The notes under the pieces are model-generated. The model made no database searches. It saw only the letters and a list, made by a program, of their open reading frames with translations, and was not told the DNA's origin. A stretch of DNA of 34,674 nt from Asaia bogorensis (lineage in GTDB: Bacteria > Pseudomonadota > Alphaproteobacteria > Acetobacterales > Acetobacteraceae): positions 1-34,674 of the forward strand of contig CAMDAM010000009.1 of assembly GCA_945888575.1 (NCBI GenBank). Reading direction: 5' to 3'. This document shows, piece after piece, positions 1 through 8,717 of this stretch (position 1 is its first letter; each line of letters begins with the position of its first letter). Position numbers and translations under genes: made by a program.

Positions 1-719
1 GGCGCCTGCTCCACGATGGTGCCGAGATACATCACCGCCACCCGGTCGCACACCTGCCGCACCACGCGCAGGTCGTGGGAGATGAACAGGCAGGCCAGCC
101 CGCGCTCGCGCCGCAGCGCCTGCAGCAGCGCCACCACCTGGGCCTGCACGGAGACATCCAGCGCCGAGACCGGCTCGTCGCACACCAGCAGCTCCGGCCC
201 GGCGATCAGGGCGCGGGCGATCACCACGCGCTGGCGCTGGCCGCCGCTGATTTCGTGCGGGTAGCGCGCCAGCAGGGCACGGCCGATGCCCACCTCCTCC
301 AGCGCCGCGGCGGCCCGGTCCATGCGCTCCGGGCGGGGATGCAGGTTGTGGATGTCCAGCACCTCGCGCACCTGGCGGCCGATCGGCAGGCGGGGGTTGA
401 GCGCGCCCAGCGTGTCCTGGAACACCAGCTGCAGCCGGCGGGCCTGGTGGCGTCGCGCCGCGGTGTCGCGCAAGGCGGCCAGGGGCGCGCCGGCGAAGCG
501 CACGCTGCCGGCACTGGCGGGCAGGATGCCGGCCGCCACGCGCCCGAAGGTGGATTTGCCGGAGCCGGATTCACCCACGAGCCCCACCGTCTCGCCCACG
601 CCGACCGAAAGCGACACGCCGGTGACCGCATGCAGCAGGCGCCGCCGCGCGAAGGGCGTGCGCCGGCGCAGCAGGAAGCTGCGGCCCACCGCCTCGGCCT
701 CCAGCAGATGTTTAGCCAT
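1..719 (-). CDS. Oligopeptide/dipeptide-type ABC transporter ATPase (DppF/OppF-like), 3' end cut by window
   Basis: This is the ATP-hydrolysing subunit of a peptide-type ABC importer, acting at the inner face of the cytoplasmic membrane. 239 codons are visible and the C-terminus lies beyond the window edge. Seen: Walker A GESGSGKST (residues 49-57), Q-loop FQD, signature ISGGQ (157-161), Walker B LLVCDEP (177-183) and H-loop SHD (214-216). The ATG (719-717) overlaps the TAA of the preceding ATPase gene by 8 nt, so the two are translationally coupled. The pair resembles OppD/OppF. Both lie divergent from a full import operon that already carries a fused double ATPase, so they are candidates to energise the ATPase-less importer at 19697-23089 (inference). 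The substrate is not shown by the sequence. Confidence 0.93.
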   Translation of the reverse strand, partial: MAKHLLEAEAVGRSFLLRRRTPFARRRLLHAVTGVSLSVGVGETVGLVGESGSGKSTFGRVAAGILPASAGSVRFAGAPLAALRDTAARRHQARRLQLVFQDTLGALNPRLPIGRQVREVLDIHNLHPRPERMDRAAAALEEVGIGRALLARYPHEISGGQRQRVVIARALIAGPELLVCDEPVSALDVSVQAQVVALLQALRRERGLACLFISHDLRVVRQVCDRVAVMYLGTIVEQA

Positions 720-1731
720 GGCTGCCCAGCGGATGATGGCAGGCCACCAGCGCCCCGGCCCGCGGCCGCGGTTCCGGGCGCTGCGTGGTGCAGGGGCCGG
801 CGGCCCGGTCGCAACGCGGCGCGAAGGCGCAGCCCGTCGGCAGCGCGCCCAGCGGCGGCACGGTGCCGGGAATGGAGGCCAAGGGCGCATCCCGCTCGAT
901 GCGGGGCAGGCAGCCGAGCAGCCCGGCGCTGTAGGGGTGCGACGGCGCGGCGAACAACGTGGTGGCGGCGGCCTGCTCCACCACGCGCCCGGCATACATC
1001 ACGGCCACCTCATCGGCCATTTCCGCCACCACGCCGAGATCATGCGTCACCAGCAGCAGCGCCATGCCCAGCTCGGCCTGCGCCTCGCGCAGCAGTGCCA
1101 GGATCTGCGCCTGGATGGTGACATCCAGCGCCGTGGTCGGCTCGTCGGCGATCAGCAGGCGCGGGCGGCAGGCGAGCGCCATGGCGATCACCGCGCGCTG
1201 GTTCATGCCGCCGGAAAGCTGGTGCGGATAGTCGCGCATGCGCGCGGCGGCGGCCGGCATGCCCACCCGATCGAGCAGCCGCAGCGCCTCGGCCCAGGCG
1301 GCGGCGCGGCCGTGGCCGTGCAGGGTGAGGCTTTCGGCGATCTGCGCCCCGATCGTCATCACGGGGTTCAGCGCGGCCTGCGGGTCCTGGTAGACCATCG
1401 CCACCTCCCGCCCACGCAGCGCGGCCATGCGGCGCGGCGGCAGCCCGGTGAGCTCCTGCCCGGCCAGGCGGATGGAGCCCGCCGCGATGCGCCCGCCCGG
1501 CGGCAGCAGCCCGGCGATGGCAAAGCAGGTGAGGCTCTTGCCGCAGCCGGATTCGCCCACCAGGCACGTCGTCTGCCCCGGCGCGATGGCGAGGTCCACG
1601 CCATCCACCGGCAGCACCGTGCCCTGCGCGCCCTCGATCGCCACGCGCAGGCCGCGCACCTCCAGCACCGGTGCGGCGGGGGCGGCGGCGGGCGCATCCG
1701 TGGCGAGGTTCACCTGCAACTGCACCGGCAT
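712..1731 (-). CDS. Oligopeptide/dipeptide-type ABC transporter ATPase (DppD/OppD-like)
   Basis: This 339-residue ATPase belongs to the peptide/nickel ABC importer family. Walker A is GESGCGKSL (59-67), the signature LSGGM (172-176) and Walker B LLIADEP (192-198). The C-terminus has the cysteine-containing oligopeptide-type extension (CAFAPRC, then two further Cys), which in characterised relatives can bind an Fe-S cluster. The frame stays open to 1899, but the ATG at 1731 is chosen because a GGGAG Shine-Dalgarno lies about 6 nt before it and the protein then begins close to the ABC domain. It is followed by a second ATPase gene with an 8-nt overlap. A Pho-box-like repeat (1795-1812, same strand) sits 64 nt upstream, pointing to phosphate-starvation control. 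Confidence 0.92.
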   Translation of the reverse strand: MPVQLQVNLATDAPAAAPAAPVLEVRGLRVAIEGAQGTVLPVDGVDLAIAPGQTTCLVGESGCGKSLTCFAIAGLLPPGGRIAAGSIRLAGQELTGLPPRRMAALRGREVAMVYQDPQAALNPVMTIGAQIAESLTLHGHGRAAAWAEALRLLDRVGMPAAAARMRDYPHQLSGGMNQRAVIAMALACRPRLLIADEPTTALDVTIQAQILALLREAQAELGMALLLVTHDLGVVAEMADEVAVMYAGRVVEQAAATTLFAAPSHPYSAGLLGCLPRIERDAPLASIPGTVPPLGALPTGCAFAPRCDRAAGPCTTQRPEPRPRAGALVACHHPLGSHG

Positions 1732-1794
1732 CCGTCTCCCTGCTCCGCCGGGGCAGCAAGACCGGCTCGCGCCCCTGCCTGCCAGCATGGATTG

Positions 1795-1812
1795 ATGACG
1801 CTGGGGTGACAT
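1795..1812 (-). promoter_or_regulatory. Putative Pho box upstream of the ATPase pair
   Basis: Read on the minus strand the site is ATGTCAC-CCCA-GCGTCAT: two 7-mers at 11-bp period, each matching CTGTCAT at 5 of 7 positions. A weaker third unit (CCGCCAC, 4 of 7) lies one period upstream at 1817-1823. The site is 64 nt before the ATG at 1731, close to the spacing of the other boxes in this window. PhoB binding is inferred from the pattern. Confidence 0.6.
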
Positions 1813-1892
1813 TTGCGTGGCGGTGCCATGCGCGGCAGAGCGATCCGGATGACCGGGGCCGGCGGTTGGAACCTTCCTGTTGCGGCCGGCAA

Positions 1893-1921
1893 AGTTCACA
1901 CAACGGCAACCGGGGCGTCAT
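1893..1921 (+). promoter_or_regulatory. Weak Pho-box-like repeats upstream of the first import operon
   Basis: On the plus strand AGTTCAC (1893-1899), CGGCAAC (1904-1910) and GCGTCAT (1915-1921) are spaced by exactly 11 bp. The last matches CTGTCAT at 5 of 7; the other two match at only 3 of 7. The spacing to the ATG at 1982 (about 60 nt) fits the other sites. The match is weak, so the operon could instead share the minus-strand box at 1795-1812. Confidence 0.3.
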
Positions 1922-1981
1922 CGTCGCGGCACGGTCCGGCTGGCAAGAGGGCCGCTCCTGAGACAGCCGGAGTGAACGCCC

Positions 1982-3541
1982 ATGCCGCCCCTGCCCCTGA
2001 GCCGACGCAGCCTGCTTGCCGCCGCCGCCATGGCGCCGGCCGTGCCCCGCCCGGCCCTGGCACAAGGCACGCGCCCGCGCGTTGTCGTCGCGGTCGCCGA
2101 CCTGCCCCCGGGTCTCGAGCCGGCGCGCGACATGGGCAATGTCGGCACCCGCATCTCCTACTCGCTCTACGACACCCTGATCCGCCGCGACTTCCTCTCC
2201 ACCCCCGACGGCGGCGGCGCGAAGCTCGAGCCCAGCCTGGCTGCATCGTGGAAGCGCGAGTCCCCCTCCGAACTCGTCGTCACCCTGCGCGAGGGCGTGC
2301 GCTTCCACAACGGTGACCTGCTGCACGCCGACGACGTCGCCTTCACCTTCTCCGCCGAGCGCATGTGGGGCGAGAAGTCGCTGATCCCCGATGCGAAGAA
2401 CTACTTCGGCGTGCTCACCAACGTCGAGGCGCTCGACGCGAAGACGGTGCGCTTTCGCACCCGCGGGCCGGACGTGCTGCTGGAGCAGCGCCTGGCCTCC
2501 TGGGCGTCCTGGATCGTCAACAAGCGCCACTACCAGGCCGTCGGCATGGATGTCTTCGCGCGCAACCCCGTGGGCACCGGTCCGCTGAAGCTCCGCAGCT
2601 TCACCCGCGACAACACCGTGCTGTTCGACGCCTTCGACGACTACTGGATGGGCCGCCCCTCCTTCTCCACCGTCGAGTTCCGCAAGGTGCCGGAGGTCTC
2701 CACCCGGGTCGCCGGCCTCGTCTCCGGCGAGTTCGACATCGTCACCAACCTGCCCCCCGACCAGCTCGACACTCTGGCCCGCTACCAGCATGTGGAGGCG
2801 CGCTCGGTGGTGCTCGCCAACGCCCACCTGCTCACCTTCGACATGCGCGACCCCGTGATCGCAGATAAGCGCATCCGCCATGCGCTGAGCCACGCGATCG
2901 ACCGCAAGCTGCTGGTGGAAACGCTGTGGAACGGCAAGGCCGTGGTGCCGGCCAGCCACAACTACCCTGAATACGGCGAGATGTTCCTGCCCGGCCGCTC
3001 GCTGCGCTTCGACCCTGAGCGCGCGCGCCGCCTGCTGCGCGAGGCCGGCTACCGCGGCCAGAAGATCACCTACCGCACCATGCCGAACTACTACACCAAC
3101 GCGCTTGCCGCCGCGGAAATCCTCACGGAGATGTGGAAGGAGGTCGGCATCAACGCCGAACTGCAGGTGGTGGAAAGCTTCGCCCAGATGCAGGGGGCCG
3201 GCCAGCAGATCGGCAACACCTCCAACTCCACCCGCCTGCCCGATCCGCTGGGCGCGATCTGGGTGTCCTGGGGCCCCGACACCAGCTTCCAGAAGCGCGG
3301 CATGTGGGCCAAGGACAGCGCCGCCGCCTTCAACGAGGCCGGCCGCGCGCTGGAGGTGGAGGCCGATCCCGCCAAACGGAAGGCGCTCTGGGCGCGGATG
3401 CTGGATGCCTGGGAGGATGAGGCGCCGGCCACCATCCTCTATCTGCCGCTGGAGAGCTACGGCGTGCGCAAGTCGCTGAAGTGGCAGCCCTATTCCTTCT
3501 ACTACATGGACCTGCGTTCGTACAACCTCGGCCTCGCCTGA
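1982..3541 (+). CDS. ABC transporter substrate-binding protein, family 5 (peptide/nickel type)
   Basis: This 519-residue periplasmic binding protein delivers ligand to a peptide-type ABC importer. The N-terminus has a Tat-like motif (SRRSLL, residues 8-13), a hydrophobic stretch and a probable cleavage after ALA near residue 27. Family-5 landmarks follow: LREGVRFHNGD (about 102), NPVGTGPLKL (about 198), RHALSHAIDRKLL (about 303). It shares long stretches of similar wording with the binding protein at 21503-23089 (for example DIVTNLPPDQL against DIVTNIPPDQL, and YYTNALAAAEILTEMW against YYTNALLAAQAIQEMW), so the two are paralogues of one subfamily. A GGAG lies about 8 nt before the ATG. It is the first gene of an operon running to 8507. 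Given the Pho-type promoters around it, an organophosphate ligand is as likely as a peptide (inference). Confidence 0.92.
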   Translation: MPPLPLSRRSLLAAAAMAPAVPRPALAQGTRPRVVVAVADLPPGLEPARDMGNVGTRISYSLYDTLIRRDFLSTPDGGGAKLEPSLAASWKRESPSELVVTLREGVRFHNGDLLHADDVAFTFSAERMWGEKSLIPDAKNYFGVLTNVEALDAKTVRFRTRGPDVLLEQRLASWASWIVNKRHYQAVGMDVFARNPVGTGPLKLRSFTRDNTVLFDAFDDYWMGRPSFSTVEFRKVPEVSTRVAGLVSGEFDIVTNLPPDQLDTLARYQHVEARSVVLANAHLLTFDMRDPVIADKRIRHALSHAIDRKLLVETLWNGKAVVPASHNYPEYGEMFLPGRSLRFDPERARRLLREAGYRGQKITYRTMPNYYTNALAAAEILTEMWKEVGINAELQVVESFAQMQGAGQQIGNTSNSTRLPDPLGAIWVSWGPDTSFQKRGMWAKDSAAAFNEAGRALEVEADPAKRKALWARMLDAWEDEAPATILYLPLESYGVRKSLKWQPYSFYYMDLRSYNLGLA

Positions 3542-3572
3542 GCCGGCCGGCCATTCCAGGAGCGCACCGCGC

Positions 3573-5117
3573 ATGACCCTTCTGTCCCGCCGCACCGCCC
3601 TGCGCGGCAGCGCCACGCTGGGCGCGCTTGGCCTGCTGGACCATCTCCCCGGCCAGGCCCAGGCCCAGGCCGCCCGCCAGGGCACCGTGAAAGTGGCCTT
3701 CCTCGGCCTGGATACCGCCGATCCCCACCGCCACACCGGCTCCATCGCCGTGCAGCAAGTCTATGTGGAGACGCTCACCTCCATCGCCGACGACGGCACG
3801 GTGAAGCCCTTCCTCGCCACCTCCTGGGAGATCAGCCCGGACGGCAAGCGCTACGCCTTCACCATCCGCGAGGGCGTGCGCTTCCACAACGGTCGCCTGC
3901 TCACCGCCGAGGACATCCGCGCCAACGCCGTGCGCGTGCGCGACCAGGTCCGCGGCGGCTGGCTCTCGGCCCCGATGAAGCTGGTGGAAACGCTGGAGGC
4001 GCCGGATGCGCGCACCTTCGTGATGACCATGAAGGAGCCCTACGGCCCGCTGCTCAATCTGCTGTCGGAGCTGTGGATCGTGGCGCCGGAAAGCGAAGGC
4101 TGGGCGCAGACCATCCGCACGCCGATCGGCACCGGCCCGTTCAGCTTCGGCCGCTGGACCCCGAACGTGAGCTTCCTGGCGCCCGCCTTCGCGCAGTATT
4201 GGCAGCCCGGCCTGCCGCGCGCCGAGGCGGTGGAGTTCAACCTGCGCGATGCCGACGACCTGTCCCTGCCGCTGCGCGCCGGGGACCTGCACGTCGCCCG
4301 CGTCACCTACGACAAGCTCGCCGCGCTGAAGGCGGACCCGAACATCGAGATCGGCTACATGAAGGACACCACCTGGTGGTTCGTCTCCTTCAACAACCGC
4401 GCGCCGCGCAAGCCGTTCGACGACCTGCGCGTGCGGCAAGCGGTGTCACACATGCTCGATAAGGCGGCGATCATGCGGTTCCTCACCGGGGATGCCGGCG
4501 TGGTCACCAACCAAATGGCGGCACCCGGCCAGTTCTTCTGGGACAAGGCGATGCATGAGGCGGATGCCCATGCCCGCCCCGACGAGGCGCGCGCGCGCGC
4601 CCTGCTGCGCGAAGCCGGCGTCGATCCGGCCGCCACGCCCTGCCGCGTGGTCTCCTGGCAGAACAGCTTCTCGGAGATCGTGGTGCAGGCCGTGCGCAAG
4701 CTCGGCTTCCCCGTGGAGCACCTGTCGCTGGACGATATCGGCGCCCAGCGCCGGCTGGGCCAGTACGACTGGGACATCGCGCCGTTCAGCTCCGGCCCAC
4801 GGGCAGACATCTTCCTGCGTTTCATCCGCATGATGTCGGACGGCCCCAATGTCGGCCTGTGGGGCGGCCCGCGCGATGCGGAGTTCGATGGGCTGGTGCG
4901 TGGCGCGGTGGCGGCGGTGGACCTGGCCGAGCGGCGCCGGCTGTACCTGGCCGCCTGGCAGCGCGCGATGGAGCGCTACTACACCGTGGTGGTGGGCCAC
5001 GCGCCGGAGCCAATCGCCAACCGGCGCGACGTGACGGGCTACACGCCGGGCTTCACCTGGGGCCAGCATCGCGTGGATGGCGGGCTTGCCTTCGCCGCGC
5101 TGGCGGCACGCAGCTGA
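3573..5117 (+). CDS. ABC transporter substrate-binding protein, family 5 (second in operon)
   Basis: This 514-residue periplasmic binding protein is the second of two in the same operon. It has a Tat-like signal (SRRTAL, residues 6-11) with probable cleavage near AQAQA (about 29-33). Family landmarks include IREGVRFHNGRLLTAEDI (about 98-115), TPIGTGPF (about 185) and VRQAVSHMLDKAAIMRFL (about 288). It is clearly family 5 but differs from the upstream paralogue in most positions, so the operon probably offers two ligand specificities to one membrane complex. The ATG is preceded by AGGAG at about 10 nt. The TGA stop overlaps the proposed CTG start of the next permease. Confidence 0.92.
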   Translation: MTLLSRRTALRGSATLGALGLLDHLPGQAQAQAARQGTVKVAFLGLDTADPHRHTGSIAVQQVYVETLTSIADDGTVKPFLATSWEISPDGKRYAFTIREGVRFHNGRLLTAEDIRANAVRVRDQVRGGWLSAPMKLVETLEAPDARTFVMTMKEPYGPLLNLLSELWIVAPESEGWAQTIRTPIGTGPFSFGRWTPNVSFLAPAFAQYWQPGLPRAEAVEFNLRDADDLSLPLRAGDLHVARVTYDKLAALKADPNIEIGYMKDTTWWFVSFNNRAPRKPFDDLRVRQAVSHMLDKAAIMRFLTGDAGVVTNQMAAPGQFFWDKAMHEADAHARPDEARARALLREAGVDPAATPCRVVSWQNSFSEIVVQAVRKLGFPVEHLSLDDIGAQRRLGQYDWDIAPFSSGPRADIFLRFIRMMSDGPNVGLWGGPRDAEFDGLVRGAVAAVDLAERRRLYLAAWQRAMERYYTVVVGHAPEPIANRRDVTGYTPGFTWGQHRVDGGLAFAALAARS

Positions 5118-5977
5118 ACCTGCAGGCGGGAACGGAACCCGCCGGGCCGGCAGCCGCGCCCTGGCGGTGCGATCCCGGCACTGCGCTGGGCGTGCTGATC
5201 CTGGCGCTGCTGCTGGGCGTGGCGATCGCCGGGCCGGGGATCACCGGGCACGATCCGCTCGCCCAGGCCATCGCCCTGCGCAACGCCCCGCCCGATGCGG
5301 TGCACTGGCTGGGGCGCGACCATCTGGGCCGCGACATCCTGGCCCGGCTGATGGCGGGCACGCGCATCTCCCTGCTCGCCGCCACCGGCGCCACCGCCTT
5401 TGCGCTGGTGCTCGGCGCCGGGCTGGGCCTGGCCGCGGAAGCGCTGGGCCGCTGGCCGGCGGCCTTCGTGTTCGGGGCCTTCGACCTGGTGCGCGCCATG
5501 CCCGCCGTGCTGCTGGCGCTCACCCTTATGGTCGCCTTCAGCAGCGGCATCGCCCCGCTCGTGCTGGCACTCGGCATCGCCTATGCCCCGCACATGGCCC
5601 AGGTGGCCCGCGCCGCTTGGCAGCGCGAATCCGCCACCGGCTACGTGGCCGCCGCGCGCGTGATGGGGGCGGCGCCGCTTGCCACGCTGGTGCGGCACAT
5701 CCTGCCGAACATCGCCGGCAGCCTCGTCACCCAGGCCGCCATCATCATGCCGCGCGCCATCACCACCGAAAGCGTGCTGAGCTTCTTCGGCCTGGGCGTC
5801 TCGCCAGACACGCCGAGCTGGGGGCGCATGATTTCCGGCGCCACGCGCTTCGCCGAGGCCGCCCCGCATGCGGTGCTGGCACCGGTGCTGGCGCTGAGCC
5901 TCGCCACCCTCGGCTTCGCGCTCGCCGGCGACCGGCTGCGCCTGGCGCTCGACCCGTTGCGGGCGCAGCGGCGGTGA
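5114..5977 (+). CDS. Peptide-type ABC transporter permease (DppC/OppC-like), probable CTG start
   Basis: This inner-membrane permease of the OppC/DppC kind is about 287 residues long. It has an N-terminal membrane segment (VLILALLLGVAIAG), the family motif HWLGRDHLGRDILARL, several further membrane segments and the EAA-type loop VAAARVMGAAPLATLVRHILPN. There is no ATG, GTG or TTG close before the first membrane segment. The only standard start inside it is GTG at 5192, which would delete the cytoplasmic N-terminus and begin within the helix. The best start is CTG at 5114, which overlaps the previous TGA as CTGA; CTG at 5120 is the alternative. The TGA end abuts the next gene (TGATG). The gene itself is certain; its start is not. 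Confidence 0.85.
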   Translation: MNLQAGTEPAGPAAAPWRCDPGTALGVLILALLLGVAIAGPGITGHDPLAQAIALRNAPPDAVHWLGRDHLGRDILARLMAGTRISLLAATGATAFALVLGAGLGLAAEALGRWPAAFVFGAFDLVRAMPAVLLALTLMVAFSSGIAPLVLALGIAYAPHMAQVARAAWQRESATGYVAAARVMGAAPLATLVRHILPNIAGSLVTQAAIIMPRAITTESVLSFFGLGVSPDTPSWGRMISGATRFAEAAPHAVLAPVLALSLATLGFALAGDRLRLALDPLRAQRR

Positions 5978-6888
5978 TGCGCCCCCTGGCACAAGCCGCG
6001 CGGGCCGTGCTGCAGCAGGCGCTGCTGCTGGCCGCGATCGCCCTGGCCGTGTTCCTGCTGATCCGCGTGGTGCCCGGGGACGTGGTGGATTCGATGGCCC
6101 TGGAAGGCAGCCTGGACGACGAGGCGGTCGCCGCCCTGCGCGCCGAGATGGGCCTGGATGCCGATATCGCCACCCAGTTCCGCCTGTGGGCCGGCCGCGC
6201 CCTGTCCGGCGATCTCGGCCTGTCCCTGCGGTTCGAGCGGCCGGTGACGGAGCTGATCCTCGCCGCCCTGCCCACCACCCTCACCCTGGCCACGCTGGCG
6301 CTGCTGGCCGGGCTTGCGCTGGGCATCGCGTTGCCGGCCGCGGCGGTGCTGTGGCCGCGCTCGCTGCTGCCGGCGGCGGTGGAGGCGCTGAACCTGTGGT
6401 CCATCGCGCTGCCCACCTTCTGCGTGGGTCTGGCCGGCATCCTGCTGTTCTCGGTCTGGCTTGGCTGGCTGCCGGTGATCGGCCAGATGCTGCTGCCGGT
6501 ACTGATCCTGGGCGTCGACAATGCCGGGCAGATCGCCAAGCCGCTGCATGAGGACCTGAAGGAGGCCGCCACCGCTGCCCATATCCGCACCGCACGCGCC
6601 AAGGGCCTGTCCCCCGCCCGCATCGTGCTCCGGCATCTGCTGCCCAACGCCATGTCCAGCGCCATCGCGCTCGCCGGGCTGATCCTGGCCGGCATGATCG
6701 GCGGCACGCTGACGATGGAGGTGCTGTTCGGCCTGCCCGGGCTCGGCACGCTGGCCTACCAGGCGATCACCGGCCGCGACTATCCCGTGATCCAGGCCGT
6801 GGTGCTGGTGTTCGCCACGGGCATCGCGGTGGTGAACGTGCTGGCCGACCAGATGCAACGCCTGCTCGATCCCAGGCTGCGGCGATGA
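5977..6888 (+). CDS. Peptide-type ABC transporter permease (DppB/OppB-like)
   Basis: This 303-residue inner-membrane permease pairs with the preceding one. It has an N-terminal membrane segment ending in RVVPGD (a family hallmark), a periplasmic loop with LGLDADIATQF, several more membrane helices and the EAA loop HIRTARAKGLSPARIVLRHLLPN. The ATG shares one base with the TGA of the upstream permease; an in-frame GTG codon immediately precedes it and could also be used. The stop overlaps the next ATG as ATGA. The gene order (binding protein, C-type permease, B-type permease, ATPase) is unusual, since the B-type normally comes first. Confidence 0.93.
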   Translation: MRPLAQAARAVLQQALLLAAIALAVFLLIRVVPGDVVDSMALEGSLDDEAVAALRAEMGLDADIATQFRLWAGRALSGDLGLSLRFERPVTELILAALPTTLTLATLALLAGLALGIALPAAAVLWPRSLLPAAVEALNLWSIALPTFCVGLAGILLFSVWLGWLPVIGQMLLPVLILGVDNAGQIAKPLHEDLKEAATAAHIRTARAKGLSPARIVLRHLLPNAMSSAIALAGLILAGMIGGTLTMEVLFGLPGLGTLAYQAITGRDYPVIQAVVLVFATGIAVVNVLADQMQRLLDPRLRR

Positions 6889-8507
6889 GCGACGTGATCG
6901 CCGAGCTGCGGGGCCTGTCCGTCCGGTTCGGCACCGCCGTGGCGGTGGCTGATGTGTCGCTGGCGCTGCATCGCGGCCGCACCCTGGCGCTGGTGGGCGA
7001 GAGTGGCTCCGGCAAATCCCTTACCGCCCTGTCGCTCGCCGGCCTGCTGCCACCCGCGGCCGAGGCGGCCGGCAGCCTGCGCCTGTTCGGGCAGGAGATG
7101 CAGGGCGCATCGGAACGCACCTGGCGCGGCCTGCGCGGGCGGCGCGTCGGCATGGTGTTCCAGGAGCCGATGGCAAGCCTCAACCCCGGCATGCGCATCG
7201 GCAGCCAGATCGCCGAATCGCTGCGGGCGCATACGGCATTGCGGGGTGCCGCCATCCGTGGCCGGGTGCTGGCCCTGCTGGAGGAGGTGGGCCTGCCCGA
7301 TCCGCCGGCAAGAATGGCCGCCTATCCGCACCAGCTCTCCGGCGGCCAGCAGCAGCGCGCCATGATCGCCATGGCGCTGGCCGCCGACCCGGACCTGCTG
7401 CTGGCCGACGAGCCGACCACGGCGCTGGACACCACGGTGCAGGCGCAGATCCTCGCCCTGCTCCAGCGGCTGCAGGCCGCGCGCGGGCTGGCGATGCTGT
7501 TCGTGAGCCACGATATCGGCGTGGTCGCCGGCCTCGCCCACGACGTGGCGGTGATGCGCCACGGCCGCATCGTGGAACAAGGGCCGGTGGCGCACGTGTT
7601 CGCAGCACCCGCGCATCCCTACACCGCGGCACTGCTGGCCAGCCGCCCGCGCCCGTTGCCCGCGCCCGCCAACGCGCCGGGGCCGGTGGCGGCGCTGGAG
7701 GCCCAGGCGCTCTGCATCACCTATCGTCCGCACCTGCGCGGCACGGCACCGGTGCGCGCCCTGGCCGGGGTGTCGCTGTTCCTGCCGCAGGGCGGCGCGC
7801 TGGGGCTGGTGGGGGAGAGCGGCTCCGGCAAGAGCACGCTGGCGCGCGCGGCGGTGGGGCTGGCAACACCTTCCGCCGGCAGTATCCGCATCTTCGGCCA
7901 GAACCCCGCCGCGCCCACGGACCGGCGAGCCCAGGCCCGGCTGGCGCAGATGGTGTTCCAGGACGCCGCCGGCAGCCTGAACCCGCGCCTGCCCATCGCC
8001 GCCATCCTGGCCGAGCCGCTGGCCGTTCATGCCCTGTGCCCCCCCGCCGCGCGGCGCGACCGGGCCGCCGCCCTGCTGGCGGAGGTGGGGCTGGAGCCGG
8101 CGCATCTGGACCGCTATCCGCATCAGCTCTCCGGCGGGCAGCGCCAGCGCGTGGCGATCGCGCGCGCGCTGGCCGTCGATCCGCGGCTGCTGGTCTGCGA
8201 CGAACCCGTCTCCGCGCTGGACATGACGGTGCAGGCCCAGGTGCTGGACCTGCTCGCCCGCATCCGCCGCGAACGCGGCCTGGCGCTGCTGTTCATCGGC
8301 CACGACCTGGCCGCCGTGGCCGCGGTCAGCGACCGGATCGCGGTGTTGAAGGACGGCCTTCTGGTGGAGGAGGGCACGGTGCAGCAGGTGCTGCATACCC
8401 CGCGCACCGCCTATGCCCAGGCGCTCATCGATGCCATGCCCCAAAGCATGCAGGCCGAGCCGCCGCCCACCCGGGGCCGGCCCGCGCACGTGTTGGCCAC
8501 GGGCTGA
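6885..8507 (+). CDS. Fused double ABC transporter ATPase (DppD-DppF type)
   Basis: This 540-residue protein carries both nucleotide-binding domains of a peptide-type importer in one chain, as in YejF/GsiA-type ATPases. Domain 1: Walker A GESGSGKSL (38-46), signature LSGGQ (151-155), Walker B LLLADEP (170-176). Domain 2: Walker A GESGSGKST (310-318), signature LSGGQ (415-419), Walker B LLVCDEP (435-441). All catalytic motifs are intact in both halves. The ATG overlaps the preceding stop as ATGA. It completes the importer encoded from 1982, so the separate ATPase pair on the opposite strand (1-1731) is surplus to this operon and may serve another permease set. Confidence 0.95.
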   Translation: MSDVIAELRGLSVRFGTAVAVADVSLALHRGRTLALVGESGSGKSLTALSLAGLLPPAAEAAGSLRLFGQEMQGASERTWRGLRGRRVGMVFQEPMASLNPGMRIGSQIAESLRAHTALRGAAIRGRVLALLEEVGLPDPPARMAAYPHQLSGGQQQRAMIAMALAADPDLLLADEPTTALDTTVQAQILALLQRLQAARGLAMLFVSHDIGVVAGLAHDVAVMRHGRIVEQGPVAHVFAAPAHPYTAALLASRPRPLPAPANAPGPVAALEAQALCITYRPHLRGTAPVRALAGVSLFLPQGGALGLVGESGSGKSTLARAAVGLATPSAGSIRIFGQNPAAPTDRRAQARLAQMVFQDAAGSLNPRLPIAAILAEPLAVHALCPPAARRDRAAALLAEVGLEPAHLDRYPHQLSGGQRQRVAIARALAVDPRLLVCDEPVSALDMTVQAQVLDLLARIRRERGLALLFIGHDLAAVAAVSDRIAVLKDGLLVEEGTVQQVLHTPRTAYAQALIDAMPQSMQAEPPPTRGRPAHVLATG

Positions 8508-8634
8508 CCGGGCCTGTACGAGCATCTATCCCGGTAACCATCCGCTGGAGCGGCTGGCCGAGGGGGGCAGGACTTCCGCAGCCTGACGGCCGACGGGCCA
8601 TCGCACGCCAGCACCTTTCCTCATTGGTCACGAA

Positions 8635-8665
8635 AATGGCGGCCACACCAGGTGTGGCCGCCATT
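8635..8665 (-). terminator. Strong hairpin terminator between convergent genes
   Basis: This is a perfect 15-bp inverted repeat, 8635-8649 paired with 8651-8665, with a one-base centre, so the real loop is about 5 nt. On the minus strand the stem is followed by TTTTC, which fits an intrinsic terminator for the large gene ending at 8718. On the plus strand there is no clear T-run, but the same stem could block read-through from the import operon ending at 8507. Confidence 0.75.
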
Positions 8666-8717
8666 CATGCTCATCCCGTCGGCCGGGGCATCACGCGGAT
8701 GCCCCGGGTGCTCCGGG

